Notes: generated by a model from the letters alone, not told the origin. Shown: positions 25,314 through 33,761, counted from the first letter of the stretch. The stretch: 47,634 nt of DNA from Deinococcales bacterium (GCA_025352125.1 JANXTZ010000065.1:1-47634), one strand, 5' to 3'. Numbers and translations are program-made.

Positions 25314-27188
25314 TTAAACTTTAACTTCAACCGTTTCGGTGACCACAATCAAATCGCCAATCTCAAATTCGTCAAAATTGGATACGTTGATACCGCACTC
25401 GAAACCAGTCAAAACTTCGCGCACGTCGTCTTTGAAACGCTTCAGACCAGAAATCTGACCTTTGGCAACCTCTTTGCCCTTGCGCAGAACGCTGGCTTTG
25501 CCTGAACGCATGATCTTGCCCTCGAGCACGTAAGAACCGGCGATGTTGCCACCCGCTTTCGGCACTTTGATGATCTGACGAACCTCGGCGCGACCCACAA
25601 ATTTGTCTTCAAACACGGGTTCGATGGTTCCACGAATCATTTTTTTGACTTCGTCGATCATTTCGTAAATGATGCGGTAGGTCTTGATCTCGACTTTTTT
25701 GTTGTCTGCAATCTTTTGCACGCCGCTCGACGGTGTCACCGAGAAGCCCATGATCTTGGTGTCGATAGCCGTCGAAGCCAGCAGCACATCGCCCTCGGTT
25801 GGGGCGCCAATTCCGGCGAACAAAATATGAACTTCGACATCGTCGTTGTTCTCGCGCAGCAAGATGCCTTCCAGCGCCTCGAGTGATCCTTGGGTGTCGG
25901 CACGCAAGATTAAATTGACCTGGCGTTTTTCAATTTTCACCTCGCCGACTTTGCCCAGCAAGTCCTCGATGCTCAAGCCTGCCGCCGCGCCCTTGCCCTG
26001 ACCGATGGCAGCCTCGCGCTCGGCATCATCGGCGGCGTCAACTCGGGTTTCTTTGCGTCTTGCAATGATTTCCCTGGCGTCATGCTCGTTCTTGGCGCGT
26101 TTGACCAATTCACCCGCAATTGGGGTTTGCGAAAATCCGAGCACCTGCACCGCCACGCCAGGTTTGGCGCTGGTGATGCGCGTCCCAAAGCTGTCGGTCA
26201 TGGCACGAACCTTGCCGTACAACTCGCCGACCACCAGGAAATCGCTGACCTCGAGCGTGCCGCCCTGCACGAGCACGGTGGCGAGAACTCCAGCCTGCTT
26301 GTCCACTTTGGCTTCGATAATCACGCCAGCCAATTCACCGTCTGGATCGGCGCGTAAATCCTCGAGTTCGGCAACCAGACTCAGATTCTCGAGCAGATCA
26401 TCGATACCTTGACCGGTGCGGGCGCTGATCTGCACAACGATGGTATCGCCGCCGTAAGCCTCGGGAATCAAGGTGGCGTTGGTCAAATCTTGCATGACCT
26501 TTTCGGGGTTGACGCCTGCAATGTCAATTTTATTGATGGCAACCACAATTGGCACTTTGGCGGCTTTGGCGTGGGCAATCGCTTCACGGGTTTGTGGCAT
26601 GATGCTGTCGTCTGCCGCGACCACAATCACGGCAATGTCAGCCACCTGCGCACCACGGGCGCGAATGCTGGTGAACGCCTCGTGACCTGGGGTGTCAATA
26701 AAGACAATCTTGCCGCGCGGCGTGTTTGCCTCGAATGCGCCGACGTGCTGGGTGATGCCACCCGCCTCTTTGCTGGCGACGTTGGAACTGCGAATGAAAT
26801 CGAGCAAACTGGTCTTGCCGTGATCGACGTGACCCATGATCGTGACCACGGGTGGGCGATGCGGAATCTCTTTGGCGGGTTTGACAGGCTCAGTCTTGGC
26901 TTGTTCTGCAGTCACAACCTCGGCGCTGAGAGTTTCAGTGTCAGTGTTCGAGTCTGCTTGCGAGGCTTTGACAGGATTCTCACCAACCGTCCCTGTTGGC
27001 ATTGCCTCATCACCCGACCCAGCTTTCAACTCGTCTTCGACAAGACCTTTCACGATCTCGGCAGTGTCATCATCAATGGTGCTCGAGGCGGTCTTGGCAT
27101 CGACGCCCATCCCGTGCAGCAACTCGAGCATTCGTTTACTTTCAATGCCAAGTTCTTTGGCAAGCGCATGAATTCTTACTTTCGACAT
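25314..27188 (-). CDS. infB: Translation initiation factor IF-2
   Basis: 624 aa, a short form with a reduced N-terminal region. The IF2_N segment (residues 1-50, [20 protein letters not shown]) is followed by an acidic linker of only about 55 residues. The GTPase domain has GHVDHGKT (119-126), DTPGHEAF and NKID; domains II to IV end in the usual [15 protein letters not shown] block, here [12 protein letters not shown]. It delivers fMet-tRNA to the 30S subunit. GGAGG lies 5 nt before the ATG. It is the last gene of the rimP-nusA-ylxR-infB operon. Confidence 0.97.
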   Translation of the reverse strand: MSKVRIHALAKELGIESKRMLELLHGMGVDAKTASSTIDDDTAEIVKGLVEDELKAGSGDEAMPTGTVGENPVKASQADSNTDTETLSAEVVTAEQAKTEPVKPAKEIPHRPPVVTIMGHVDHGKTSLLDFIRSSNVASKEAGGITQHVGAFEANTPRGKIVFIDTPGHEAFTSIRARGAQVADIAVIVVAADDSIMPQTREAIAHAKAAKVPIVVAINKIDIAGVNPEKVMQDLTNATLIPEAYGGDTIVVQISARTGQGIDDLLENLSLVAELEDLRADPDGELAGVIIEAKVDKQAGVLATVLVQGGTLEVSDFLVVGELYGKVRAMTDSFGTRITSAKPGVAVQVLGFSQTPIAGELVKRAKNEHDAREIIARRKETRVDAADDAEREAAIGQGKGAAAGLSIEDLLGKVGEVKIEKRQVNLILRADTQGSLEALEGILLRENNDDVEVHILFAGIGAPTEGDVLLASTAIDTKIMGFSVTPSSGVQKIADNKKVEIKTYRIIYEMIDEVKKMIRGTIEPVFEDKFVGRAEVRQIIKVPKAGGNIAGSYVLEGKIMRSGKASVLRKGKEVAKGQISGLKRFKDDVREVLTGFECGINVSNFDEFEIGDLIVVTETVEVKV

Positions 27189-27206
27189 CCGAACCTCCGA
27201 GGGCTT

Positions 27207-27554
27207 TTAACCCTGAATAACTTGAGTGACTTGTTTTATCTCATAAGCGGGTTTGCTTTCCTCAGAAAGATTTTTGTGCCATAACTCGAGTTTTAAAACC
27301 AGACCAGCAGCCTCCGCCCGAGCAAACTTCCCCAATCCTTTAATGCTCAAGCACTCGAGCTTGTCTTTGCAGACGTACCAGCCGCGTCCCTCGAGTTTGC
27401 GTCGTTCATCGGGTTCCAAACCATTTGTCCCTTTGGCGATGCGCAACAATTGGGCTTGAGGTCGCCTGGCTCGGCACGCCACACACGTCCGTACCGGAAT
27501 TCGATTTCCGGCAGCGTCGTGTTGTCTGTGGGGTGCTCGAATGACTTGCGCCAT
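27207..27554 (-). CDS. ylxR: YlxR-family RNA-binding protein (RnpM-like)
   Basis: 115 aa. The family signature RTCVACRARRPQAQLLRI is followed by the GRGWYVCKD block and a C-terminal basic helix. YlxR proteins bind RNA and are encoded between nusA and infB in many bacteria; in Bacillus the protein (RnpM) binds RNase P RNA. The start lies 2 nt after the nusA stop and its stop is 18 nt from infB, so it is tightly within the operon. The tail of about 20 residues after KGLGKFARA is longer than in short homologues. Confidence 0.9.
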   Translation of the reverse strand: MAQVIRAPHRQHDAAGNRIPVRTCVACRARRPQAQLLRIAKGTNGLEPDERRKLEGRGWYVCKDKLECLSIKGLGKFARAEAAGLVLKLELWHKNLSEESKPAYEIKQVTQVIQG

Positions 27555-27556
27555 GT

Positions 27557-28747
27557 TTAATCCTTTTGATCGCCCGGTCTGGCATCGACCACTTCACCGT
27601 CTGGTGTGGCACTGAACAGCGCTGCGAACTTGTCGGCGGCGGCACTCGGGCGTGCCGTGCCACCATCTTCGGCGGCGTCGCGCATGGCAGCGTCAAGGTC
27701 AGAGACGCTGGCGCTCTCTTGAAGGTCAATCTTGAAGCCAGTCAATTTTGCCGCCAGACGAACGTTCTGACCACCCTTGCCGATAGCCAGCGAGAGCTGA
27801 TCGCTGGTGACGGTGACGGTGGCTTCCTTGCCGTCCACATCCACCTCGATGTTGCCGACTTTGGCTGGTGAGAGCGAGTTTTTGATGAATTCCCTGGGGT
27901 TCGCGTCCCATTGAATCACGTCCACCCGCTCGCGCCCGATCTCGCTGGTGACGGCTTGAATGCGGTTGCCGCGATGCCCAATGCACGCGCCTATCGGGTC
28001 CACATTCGAGTTTCTCGAGAAGACCGCAATTTTGCTGCGCTGACCGGCTTCACGCGCAATCGCTTTGATCTCCACCGTGCCGTCGTTAACCTCGGGCACC
28101 TCTTGCTTTAACAGGTGCAACAGCAACTCTGGCGCGGCTCGAGATGCCAGAATGCTCGGACCTCGGTTGCCCATCTCCACAGTTTTTAGATACACCTTGG
28201 TTCTCGAGCCTGAAGCCAGTCGCTCGCCAGGAATTTGCTCCTTGGGCGGCATGATCGCCTCGCCGCGCCCGAGTTCGACGAACGTGTTGCCCTTGTTGTC
28301 CTGACGTGCCACCTGCGCCGTAATGACCTCGCCCTGACGGTCTTTGTATTCGTTGTAAACAATGTTGCGCTCCGCCTCGCGCATTTTTTGCGTGACCACT
28401 TGCTTCGTCGTCTGAATGGCAATGCGGCTGAACGACTCTGGCGGCACCGGAAACTCCATCTCCATGCCGAGTTCCACACTCGGGTCAAGCTCTAAGGCGT
28501 CGGCAAGTGAGATTTGCTTGTCGGCATCCTCGACTTTTTCGACCACCTCACGAATGATCAGCACCTCGAGTTCGCCTTTTTCGGCATCAAGATGAACCTC
28601 GACGCGCTTGTCGGGTTCGACGTTGCGCGTATAAGCCTGTTGAAGCGCCTCTTCAAACGCGGTGATCAACTGCATTTTGTCCATGCCTCGAGCGACCGCG
28701 ATTTCCTCGAGCGCACTGACAAATTCTCTTTGCTGGTCTTTGTTCAT
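27557..28747 (-). CDS. nusA: Transcription termination/antitermination factor NusA
   Basis: 396 aa. The N-terminal RNA polymerase-binding domain (1-125) is followed by S1 (about 135-200, GEVITAQVARQDNKGNTFVEL) and two KH domains (GHRGNRIQ and GKGGQNVRLA). There are no C-terminal acidic repeats, as in most non-proteobacterial NusA. After KH2 the protein has a short tail rich in Asp and Ala. It modulates pausing, termination and antitermination. It lies 33 bp after rimP, in the standard order. Confidence 0.95.
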   Translation of the reverse strand: MNKDQQREFVSALEEIAVARGMDKMQLITAFEEALQQAYTRNVEPDKRVEVHLDAEKGELEVLIIREVVEKVEDADKQISLADALELDPSVELGMEMEFPVPPESFSRIAIQTTKQVVTQKMREAERNIVYNEYKDRQGEVITAQVARQDNKGNTFVELGRGEAIMPPKEQIPGERLASGSRTKVYLKTVEMGNRGPSILASRAAPELLLHLLKQEVPEVNDGTVEIKAIAREAGQRSKIAVFSRNSNVDPIGACIGHRGNRIQAVTSEIGRERVDVIQWDANPREFIKNSLSPAKVGNIEVDVDGKEATVTVTSDQLSLAIGKGGQNVRLAAKLTGFKIDLQESASVSDLDAAMRDAAEDGGTARPSAAADKFAALFSATPDGEVVDARPGDQKD

Positions 28748-28780
28748 ACAAACTCCTAATAATTCTTTAACGGTGATAAC

Positions 28781-29227
28781 TTAACGGTGCGAGTCGGGCC
28801 ATTCAGCCAAATAAGCGCGAATTCCCGCTATCGGCAGTGTCTCCGAAACGTTGCCATCCAACTCGAGCGTCACGGTTTCTGGTGTGACCGCCACAATTTT
28901 GCCAATGATCGAGGCGTCCTGGCGTTTGACCTTGATTTTCAAACCCATGTGCCGTTCAAAATGCCGTACTGTCAGCAATGGTCGCTTCGGACCTGGCGAC
29001 TCGAGATCGAGCTTGTACTCGCCCTGAATTGGGTCCAGATGATCGAATTCCAAGCCCAGCACGTTTGAAGCCCGCGTGAGATCGTCCACCGTGACGGGCG
29101 TCTCGTCAATTCGGTCAATCCGCACAATCAACGACGTGCTGACCCGACCACTCGAGACGATCACTTCCAACACCTCATACCCGAGCGGCTCGAGCACGTC
29201 GCGGGCAATGTCTTCCAATGCGTTCAT
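28781..29227 (-). CDS. rimP: Ribosome maturation factor RimP
   Basis: 148 aa. The alpha/beta N-terminal domain (LEPLGYEVLEVIVSSGRVST, with LIVRIDR) is followed by the conserved YKLDLESPGPKRPLLTVRHF and an SH3-like C-terminal domain. It assists 30S subunit maturation. ATG 29227 is chosen because GGAGGTG precedes it; the open frame runs to 29257. It is the first gene of the operon, with a leader of about 120 nt holding a GC-rich hairpin and a 13-codon ORF. Confidence 0.92.
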   Translation of the reverse strand: MNALEDIARDVLEPLGYEVLEVIVSSGRVSTSLIVRIDRIDETPVTVDDLTRASNVLGLEFDHLDPIQGEYKLDLESPGPKRPLLTVRHFERHMGLKIKVKRQDASIIGKIVAVTPETVTLELDGNVSETLPIAGIRAYLAEWPDSHR

Positions 29228-29253
29228 TTCACCTCCAATAAAGACTCGAGTGT

Positions 29254-29295
29254 TCACCTCTCGAGACGTTTTCTTTTTCCGAAGACTTTTGCCAT
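29254..29295 (-). CDS. Possible 13-codon leader ORF of the rimP operon
   Basis: In the rimP leader, ATG at 29293-29295 opens MAKVFGKRKRLER and stops at 29254, 26 nt before the rimP ATG. It lies immediately after the leader hairpin and has no ribosome site. The basic peptide might be a regulatory leader peptide or chance; there is no other support. Confidence 0.25.
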   Translation of the reverse strand: MAKVFGKRKRLER

Positions 29296-29300
29296 AAGAA

Positions 29301-29327
29301 CGGGGCGGGTTTAAAAAACCCGCCCCG
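29301..29327 (-). promoter_or_regulatory. GC-rich leader hairpin of the rimP operon
   Basis: A perfect 12-bp stem (CGGGGCGGGTTT at 29301-29312 with AAACCCGCCCCG at 29316-29327) and a 3-nt loop lie about 30 nt downstream of the rimP -10 box. No U-run follows on the minus strand, so it is a stable leader structure rather than a plain terminator. NusA-encoding operons are often autoregulated in the leader; a similar use is inferred. Confidence 0.55.
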
Positions 29328-29357
29328 GCTCAAAGTCGAGGGAACAACAACCACAAC

Positions 29358-29387
29358 AGTATACAACTTGAAGTGTTTATACTCAAG
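29358..29387 (-). promoter_or_regulatory. rimP promoter overlapped by an HspR-box-like (HAIR) inverted repeat
   Basis: On the minus strand TTGAGT (29381-29386), a 17-bp spacer and TATACT (29358-29363) form a good promoter. The sequence CTTGAAG-N7-ACTCAAG (plus strand 29367-29387) covers the -35 box and most of the spacer. It matches the HspR operator consensus CTTGAGT-N7-ACTCAAG at 12 of 14 arm positions. A tandem HspR protein is encoded at 42602-43324. Confidence 0.6.
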
Positions 29388-29430
29388 GGGCAAAAACAAA
29401 TCTCGAGAAAACAGTCCAAGGAGAACCATC

Positions 29431-29817
29431 ATGCGATTTGAACATACCGCCTACAACGTTGCCGAACCCGTAGCACAGGTCAAATGGTACGTCGAAAATC
29501 TTGCCATGAACATCCTGCGCGAAAACCTGACTGCACCGTTCATCCACTTTATTTCCGACGCTGAAAACCGCTTGACGCTCGAGTTTTACCACAACCCCAG
29601 CGGACAAATTCCAAATTACTGGGACATCAGCGTCTGGACGCAACACATCGCGTTCACCTCGAGCGACATTGACGCCGACATTGCACGGCTCGAGGCGGCG
29701 GGTGGCAAGCAGGAAGGCGAAGCCGTACATTTCCCCAATGGTGATTCGGTGGTTTTTGTGCGCGATCCTTGGGGTTTGACGCTTCAACTGGTGCAACGAA
29801 GCACACCCTTATTTTAA
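29431..29817 (+). CDS. VOC (glyoxalase-fold) family protein
   Basis: 128 aa with one vicinal oxygen chelate domain. It opens FEHTAYNVAEPVAQVKWYVE (H near the start as metal ligand) and has a second half with TQHIAFTSSDIDADIARLEA and RDPWGLTLQLVQR, which supply further ligand positions. The enzyme type (lyase, dioxygenase or resistance protein) cannot be told. AAGGAGAA precedes ATG 29431. It is divergent from rimP, sharing the region with the HAIR-like repeat, so it could be under the same control. Transcribed alone; it ends 10 bp from the duplicated fragment of the MBL hydrolase gene. Confidence 0.8.
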   Translation: MRFEHTAYNVAEPVAQVKWYVENLAMNILRENLTAPFIHFISDAENRLTLEFYHNPSGQIPNYWDISVWTQHIAFTSSDIDADIARLEAAGGKQEGEAVHFPNGDSVVFVRDPWGLTLQLVQRSTPLF

Positions 29818-29827
29818 AACCAGAGAT

Positions 29828-29972
29828 TTACATTTCAATTGGCTCGAGATCAAACCCGCCACGTTCTCGAGCTTTCAACTTGCCAAATGAAAAATTTGGA
29901 TCGTGCGGCGGCGCAATCACGAAACCGCGTTCCGCCCATTGGGGGAACAATCTTTTCCGAGTCTCGAGCGTT
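29828..29972 (-). pseudogene. Truncated duplicate of the MBL-fold hydrolase gene 3' end
   Basis: This is a second copy of the last part of the gene at 30770-31612. Its 29837-29972 stretch aligns without gaps to 30773-30908, about 94% identical. It encodes RLFPQWAERGFVIAPPHDPN and on to FDLEPIEM, with stop TAA at 29828-29830, two residues longer than the intact gene. Differences from the intact gene are mostly silent or conservative (Q for E, S for A), as if it came from a functional allele. The 5' part is missing, replaced by the inserted cassette. Confidence 0.85.
29837..29972. repeat. Left direct repeat flanking the zincin cassette
   Basis: Matches 30773-30908 over 136 bp without gaps and with about 8-9 mismatches; the longest identical run covers about 44 bp in the middle. 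Together the two copies enclose 800 bp of unique DNA. Confidence 0.85.
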
Positions 29973-29982
29973 ATCAGCATGT

Positions 29983-29995
29983 TAGGTTTTTAAGA
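29983..29995 (+). promoter_or_regulatory. -10 box and leaderless start of the zincin gene
   Basis: TAGGTT (29983-29988) is followed by 7 nt and then GTG 29996, matching the TANNNT-N6-7-start arrangement seen at several genes of this window. It lies just inside the unique DNA after the left repeat. There is no ribosome site. Confidence 0.4.
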
Positions 29996-30562
29996 GTGAT
30001 CTGTCCTTATGCCCAACAAGTTCAATCGGTTCTGAGTGATGAGCACACACAGCTTTTGTTGGCAATACCGAAAAAAATTGGTTTACTTGATTTTCTGATT
30101 CAACATCCTTACACGGCACTTCGTTTTGAAAATCGGGTTTTATACCTTGGGAACGATGTCAGTGGGATTTACGATTTTCAAAAGAAGGAGGTGGACATTG
30201 GCATTAGACGGCATCCTTCAGAATATTCACAGACGTATTCTAAACAAAAATTCTGGAACATCAGCGCTTTGGCAAATACCTTGCCGCAAGTTACTGAACC
30301 TACTTTTGTTCACGAATTGGGACATCACCTTCATGGCACATTGCGCGAACTCGATTTGCCCTTATTTCGGTCAACCATGCTGACCCCAAAAAGTGATGCC
30401 TTAAGTCAGTATGGTCTTGCAAATTCTTTTGAATATTTTGCGGAATGCTTTGCTGCAAACGTTTTTCAGCGCGTAGAATTGATGCTGGATGACCAATTTG
30501 GGTGTGCTATGATTGAAAGGGTGCTTGACAGACTCGAGCTTGAAATAAAGGAATTACCATGA
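29996..30562 (+). CDS. Putative zincin-type metallopeptidase (HELGH) of an inserted cassette
   Basis: 188 aa from the GTG at 29996. The zinc-binding HELGH motif (residues 106-110, in TFVHELGHHLHG) is followed about 36 residues later by EYFAE (146-150), whose glutamate is a likely third ligand; ALSQYGLANSFEYFAECFAA is the pattern of zincin domains in phage MuF-like and polymorphic-toxin proteins (similarity by eye). No signal peptide. The open frame extends upstream to 29903, but those residues are antisense to the duplicated hydrolase fragment, so the shorter start is used. It overlaps the next gene by 4 bp. The DNA is AT-richer than its surroundings and almost lacks CTCGAG. A toxin or a processing protease are both possible. 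Confidence 0.6.
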   Translation: MICPYAQQVQSVLSDEHTQLLLAIPKKIGLLDFLIQHPYTALRFENRVLYLGNDVSGIYDFQKKEVDIGIRRHPSEYSQTYSKQKFWNISALANTLPQVTEPTFVHELGHHLHGTLRELDLPLFRSTMLTPKSDALSQYGLANSFEYFAECFAANVFQRVELMLDDQFGCAMIERVLDRLELEIKELP

Positions 30563-30768
30563 TTACTGAACGTTTCACAAAATCGATGACCACAGACGAA
30601 CTCAGCACCTATTTGTGCGAGGCTGGTTTGGAGGATCGTTTGACCAAAGTGGAATTTGACGAAATCATGAAAGAACTTATCTCTCGAGGTTTGCACCCCG
30701 AAGCGCTTGCGGTACTTTCTGGCTTTGGACGACCTGAATGGCGAACAGGACAAATTCAGTTTCAATAA
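30559..30768 (+). CDS. Small protein coupled to the zincin gene
   Basis: 69 aa, acidic and helical (TTDELSTYLCEAGLEDRLTK and FDEIMKELISRGLHPEALAV), without signal peptide or membrane segment. The family is not recognised. Its ATG overlaps the zincin stop (ATGA), so the two are made together, as in toxin-immunity or enzyme-inhibitor pairs; an inhibitor or immunity role is only an inference from the arrangement. The stop is at the edge of the right-hand repeat, next to the convergent MBL gene stop. Confidence 0.6.
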   Translation: MITERFTKSMTTDELSTYLCEAGLEDRLTKVEFDEIMKELISRGLHPEALAVLSGFGRPEWRTGQIQFQ

Positions 30769-30769
30769 T

Positions 30770-31612
30770 TTAAATTGGCTCGAGATCAAACCCACCACGT
30801 TCTCGAGCTTTCAACTTGCCGAACGCAAAATTTGGATCGTGCGGCGGCGCAATCACGAAACCGCGTTCCGCCCACTCTGGGAACAATCTTTTCCGAGTCT
30901 CGAGTGTTGTGATTGGGTACAAGTCAAACCCCATGATGTACGGGTATTGTGCGTGATTGAATGTTGGAATCAAATCAGCCACATACACTAAGCCTGCCCC
31001 TTCGGACTCGAGCATCACAGCTTGCGAGCCAAGGTTATGCCCTGGAATTGGCATGACTTTTAAACCTGGCAGAATCTGGTTCTCTCCCTCGACCAGATCA
31101 AACAAACCGCGCTCGAGAATCGGCATGAAGTTGTGCGCGTTGTAAGAGGCTCGAGAGCGTTCGTGAGCATGGGTGGCATCGTAAAGCTCCTGGCTTTGCA
31201 CAATGTACCTGGCGTTTTTAAAAGTCGGCTCGAAGTTTGAAGTCGTGTTTCGTCCCGCGTGATCGAAATGCAAATGCGTGTTGATGACCAGATCAATATT
31301 TTCTGGCTCGAGGCTGAGTTGTTTCAAACCATCAAAAACAGTTTCGTCACGTTCAACATCAAACATGGCATCAAATTTGTCGCCAGATTTATCGTCCATG
31401 CCCGTTTCAACCAGAATGTTTTTGCCCTGCATTTGAATCAAAAGCGGGTTGATGCGCAGCGGAATTCGGTTGCTGGAATCTGGCGGCACGACACGTTCCC
31501 ACAAGACCTTGGGAACCGTGCCGAACATGCTCCCGCCGTCGAGCCGGAACTTCCCATCGGTCAGGGAGTAAACATCAACCGCGCCAATTTTGAGGTGTCT
31601 TAACCAAGCCAT
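30770..31612 (-). CDS. MBL-fold metallo-hydrolase
   Basis: 280 aa. It has the zinc site THLHFDHAG (H113, H115, D117, H118), a further His in IPGHNLGSQ, Asp in VYVADLIP, and the final His in APPHDPN. This is the layout of the lactonase/glyoxalase II-like branch of the metallo-beta-lactamase fold; the substrate is unknown. The start lies 9 nt after the trpA stop on the same strand, so it is probably transcribed with trpBA. Its last 46 codons are present a second time at 29828-29972, and the present 3' end seems to have been supplied together with the inserted cassette. Confidence 0.88.
   Translation of the reverse strand: MAWLRHLKIGAVDVYSLTDGKFRLDGGSMFGTVPKVLWERVVPPDSSNRIPLRINPLLIQMQGKNILVETGMDDKSGDKFDAMFDVERDETVFDGLKQLSLEPENIDLVINTHLHFDHAGRNTTSNFEPTFKNARYIVQSQELYDATHAHERSRASYNAHNFMPILERGLFDLVEGENQILPGLKVMPIPGHNLGSQAVMLESEGAGLVYVADLIPTFNHAQYPYIMGFDLYPITTLETRKRLFPEWAERGFVIAPPHDPNFAFGKLKARERGGFDLEPI
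30773..30908. repeat. Right direct repeat flanking the zincin cassette
   Basis: Right copy of the 136-bp repeat, here forming the 3' end of the intact MBL gene. Offset from the left copy is exactly 936 bp. Confidence 0.85.
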
Positions 31613-31621
31613 AACTCGAGT

Positions 31622-32398
31622 TTAACGCCTGCAACCCTCAAGAATCTCCTGGGCTTTGGCGTGCAACGATTCACCGCGTCCTGCCATCGTGACCAGAACA
31701 CTGCCAACGACCACGCCATCAGCAACTTGGGCAATGCCATGCGCGGTTTTGGCATCCGCCACACCAAATCCAACGGCGACAGGTTTATCCGAAATCGCTT
31801 TGATTCTGGAAACCAAATCTGGCACCTCAGTTGGCACGATGGCTCGAGCACCAGTCACGCCCGTCACGGACACGGCGTAAACAAAGCCCGTGCAATTGTC
31901 AGTCACCAATTTGATGCGGTCTGCGGTGCTGGTTGGCGCAAGCAAAAACGTGAGTTTCAGACCTGCGGTGTTTGCCAGCGGAATCAAAGTATCGGCTTCA
32001 TCCGGTGGAAGATCAGGCAAGATCAAACCGTCAACTCCAGCCTCAACCGCACTGGCGATAAAAGATTCCTCGCCCGTTGCCAGAATCGGGTTGTAATAGG
32101 TCATGATGAGCAGTGGCTTTTCGGTGATTGCCCGAAGCGCTCGAGCCTGCTCAAACGTCCCCTCAACCGTCATACCGCCCAACAATGAAACCTCCGAGGC
32201 GCGTTGAATCGTTGGACCGTCACCGAGCGGGTCAGAATACGGCAGTCCAATCTCGAGCAGATCGGCACTCTCGAGTAGCACCTTGGCGTGCTCGAGGAAC
32301 GAATCGCGGGTTGGATAACCTGCGGGCAGATACCCGATGAAAGCGGCGCGGTTCTCAAATTTGGCGTGGTCGAAGGCTTCTTGAATGCGGGTGGTCAT
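31622..32398 (-). CDS. trpA: Tryptophan synthase alpha subunit
   Basis: 258 aa. Catalytic E49 (in LLEIGLPYSDP) and D60 (in DPLGDGPTIQ) are at the standard positions; PDLPPDEADTL and VGFGVADAKT mark the phosphate-binding side of the TIM barrel. It cleaves indole-3-glycerol phosphate and passes indole to TrpB. The start at 32398 (MTTRIQEAF) is chosen as the conserved N-terminus over the longer open frame to 32452. It lies 84 bp after trpB, with a hairpin in between, and leads into the MBL hydrolase gene. Confidence 0.95.
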   Translation of the reverse strand: MTTRIQEAFDHAKFENRAAFIGYLPAGYPTRDSFLEHAKVLLESADLLEIGLPYSDPLGDGPTIQRASEVSLLGGMTVEGTFEQARALRAITEKPLLIMTYYNPILATGEESFIASAVEAGVDGLILPDLPPDEADTLIPLANTAGLKLTFLLAPTSTADRIKLVTDNCTGFVYAVSVTGVTGARAIVPTEVPDLVSRIKAISDKPVAVGFGVADAKTAHGIAQVADGVVVGSVLVTMAGRGESLHAKAQEILEGCRR

Positions 32399-32444
32399 GA
32401 GAACAACCTCGAGCGGGATGTGGTTTGGGCGCAAATTTGGGAGA

Positions 32445-32464
32445 GGGCGCATGGCAATGCGCCC
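32445..32464. repeat. Inverted repeat between trpB and trpA
   Basis: A perfect 8-bp stem GGGCGCAT / ATGCGCCC with a 4-nt loop, flanked by a CCCTAC-type end on the right. It resembles short REP-like palindromes found dispersed in many genomes; it could also stabilise or partly terminate the trp message. Confidence 0.5.
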
Positions 32465-32482
32465 CTACAAGATTTCAAAAGT

Positions 32483-33721
32483 TCAATCATTGGATTCACC
32501 CTTTCCCTCGAGATCACCCAAAATGCGCATGGCTTCGTTCACGTCCTTGTCGCCGCGTCCAGAAAGATTGACCACGATGATTTTGTCCTTCCCCATTTCG
32601 GGCGCGAGCTTTCGCAGGTATGCCACCGCATGAGCGGTTTCGAGCGCGGGAATAATTCCCTCACATTCGGACAACAATTTGAATCCCTCGAGCGCCTCGG
32701 TGTCGGTGGCTGGCACGTACTCGGCAACTCGGGTTTCGGCATAAAAGCTGTGCTCGGGTCCAATGCCTGGGTAATCCAGACCGGCGCTGATGCTGTGCGC
32801 GGGTTGAATCTGACCGTTGTCGTCGTAGAGTAAATACATCATGCTGCCGTGAAGCACGCCGACTTTGCCTCCCGCGACGCTGGCGGCGTGCAAACCAGAT
32901 TCCACACCGTGACCTGCCGCCTCGACGCCAATCAACCTGGGTCGAATTGTTGGGTCAAGATAGGCGAACGGTGCGAACAGACCAATCGCGTTGCTGCCAC
33001 CACCCACGCAAGCCACGAGCGCATCGGGAATTTCTCGCCCCTCGACCTCGAGCAACTGGGCTTTGGTTTCCTCGCCGATCACGCTCTGAAAATCGCGCAC
33101 CATTGCCGGATAAGGGTGAGGTCCGACCACGCTGCCAAGCACGTAAAATGTCTCCCTGACATTTGTGACCCAATCTCGAATCGCTTCGTTGGTGGCGTCT
33201 TTCAAGGTTTTTGTGCCGCTCGAGACAGGACGAACCTCTGCGCCCAACAATTTCATGCGAAAGACATTCAAACTTTGGCGGCGCACGTCTTCCTCGCCCT
33301 GATAGACGATGCACTCGAGTCCGAACAGGGCGCAGGCGGTGGCGGTGGCAACACCGTGCTGACCCGCGCCCGTTTCGGCGATGATTCGTTTTTTGCCCAT
33401 GCGTTTTGCCAGCAGCACCTGACCTACCGTGTTGTTGATCTTGTGCGCCCCAGTGTGGTTCAAGTCCTCGCGTTTGAAATATATTTTTGCGCCGCCCAAG
33501 CGCTCGGTCAGGTTTTTGGCAAAGTACAATCTCGAGGGACGCCCGACGTATTCGCGCAAAATACTGTGAAATTCGTTTAGAAACTCTGGATCAACTTTGG
33601 CGGCGGCGTAAGCTGCGTTCAATTCCTCGAGCGCAGGAATCAGGGTTTCGGGAACGTAACGACCACCAAAGCGCCCGAAGCGCCCGCGTTCATTCGGCAA
33701 TGGATAAGTTGGAAGTGTCAT
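32483..33721 (-). CDS. trpB: Tryptophan synthase beta subunit
   Basis: 412 aa. The PLP lysine is in HTGAHKINN (K94), the phosphate-binding loop is GGGSNA, and the N-terminal [12 protein letters not shown] is the usual signature. It condenses indole with serine. The 33722-33904 gap upstream holds a TAACGT 6 nt before the ATG (possible leaderless -10 box), two CTCGAG sites, and a tandem GCTGTCTA repeat (33762-33777) that could be an operator. It is the first gene of trpB-trpA-MBL; other trp genes are not adjacent. Confidence 0.96.
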   Translation of the reverse strand: MTLPTYPLPNERGRFGRFGGRYVPETLIPALEELNAAYAAAKVDPEFLNEFHSILREYVGRPSRLYFAKNLTERLGGAKIYFKREDLNHTGAHKINNTVGQVLLAKRMGKKRIIAETGAGQHGVATATACALFGLECIVYQGEEDVRRQSLNVFRMKLLGAEVRPVSSGTKTLKDATNEAIRDWVTNVRETFYVLGSVVGPHPYPAMVRDFQSVIGEETKAQLLEVEGREIPDALVACVGGGSNAIGLFAPFAYLDPTIRPRLIGVEAAGHGVESGLHAASVAGGKVGVLHGSMMYLLYDDNGQIQPAHSISAGLDYPGIGPEHSFYAETRVAEYVPATDTEALEGFKLLSECEGIIPALETAHAVAYLRKLAPEMGKDKIIVVNLSGRGDKDVNEAMRILGDLEGKGESND

Positions 33722-33761
33722 ACGATCACGTTACGCTCGAGTCGCAAAGCAGCTCGAGTGC

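Noticed and set aside
26409..27284. 291-codon plus-strand frame opposite infB
   Set aside because: Shadow of the G-domain region of infB; low-complexity residues and no motif.
29301..29327. GC-rich hairpin as terminator of an upstream gene
   Set aside because: No gene ends there; the VOC gene starts rightward at 29431 and rimP reads leftward through it, so it lies in the rimP leader.
29903..29995. N-terminal extension of the zincin gene
   Set aside because: These codons are antisense to the duplicated MBL gene end and do not look like part of a protease; a TANNNT-N7-GTG start follows.
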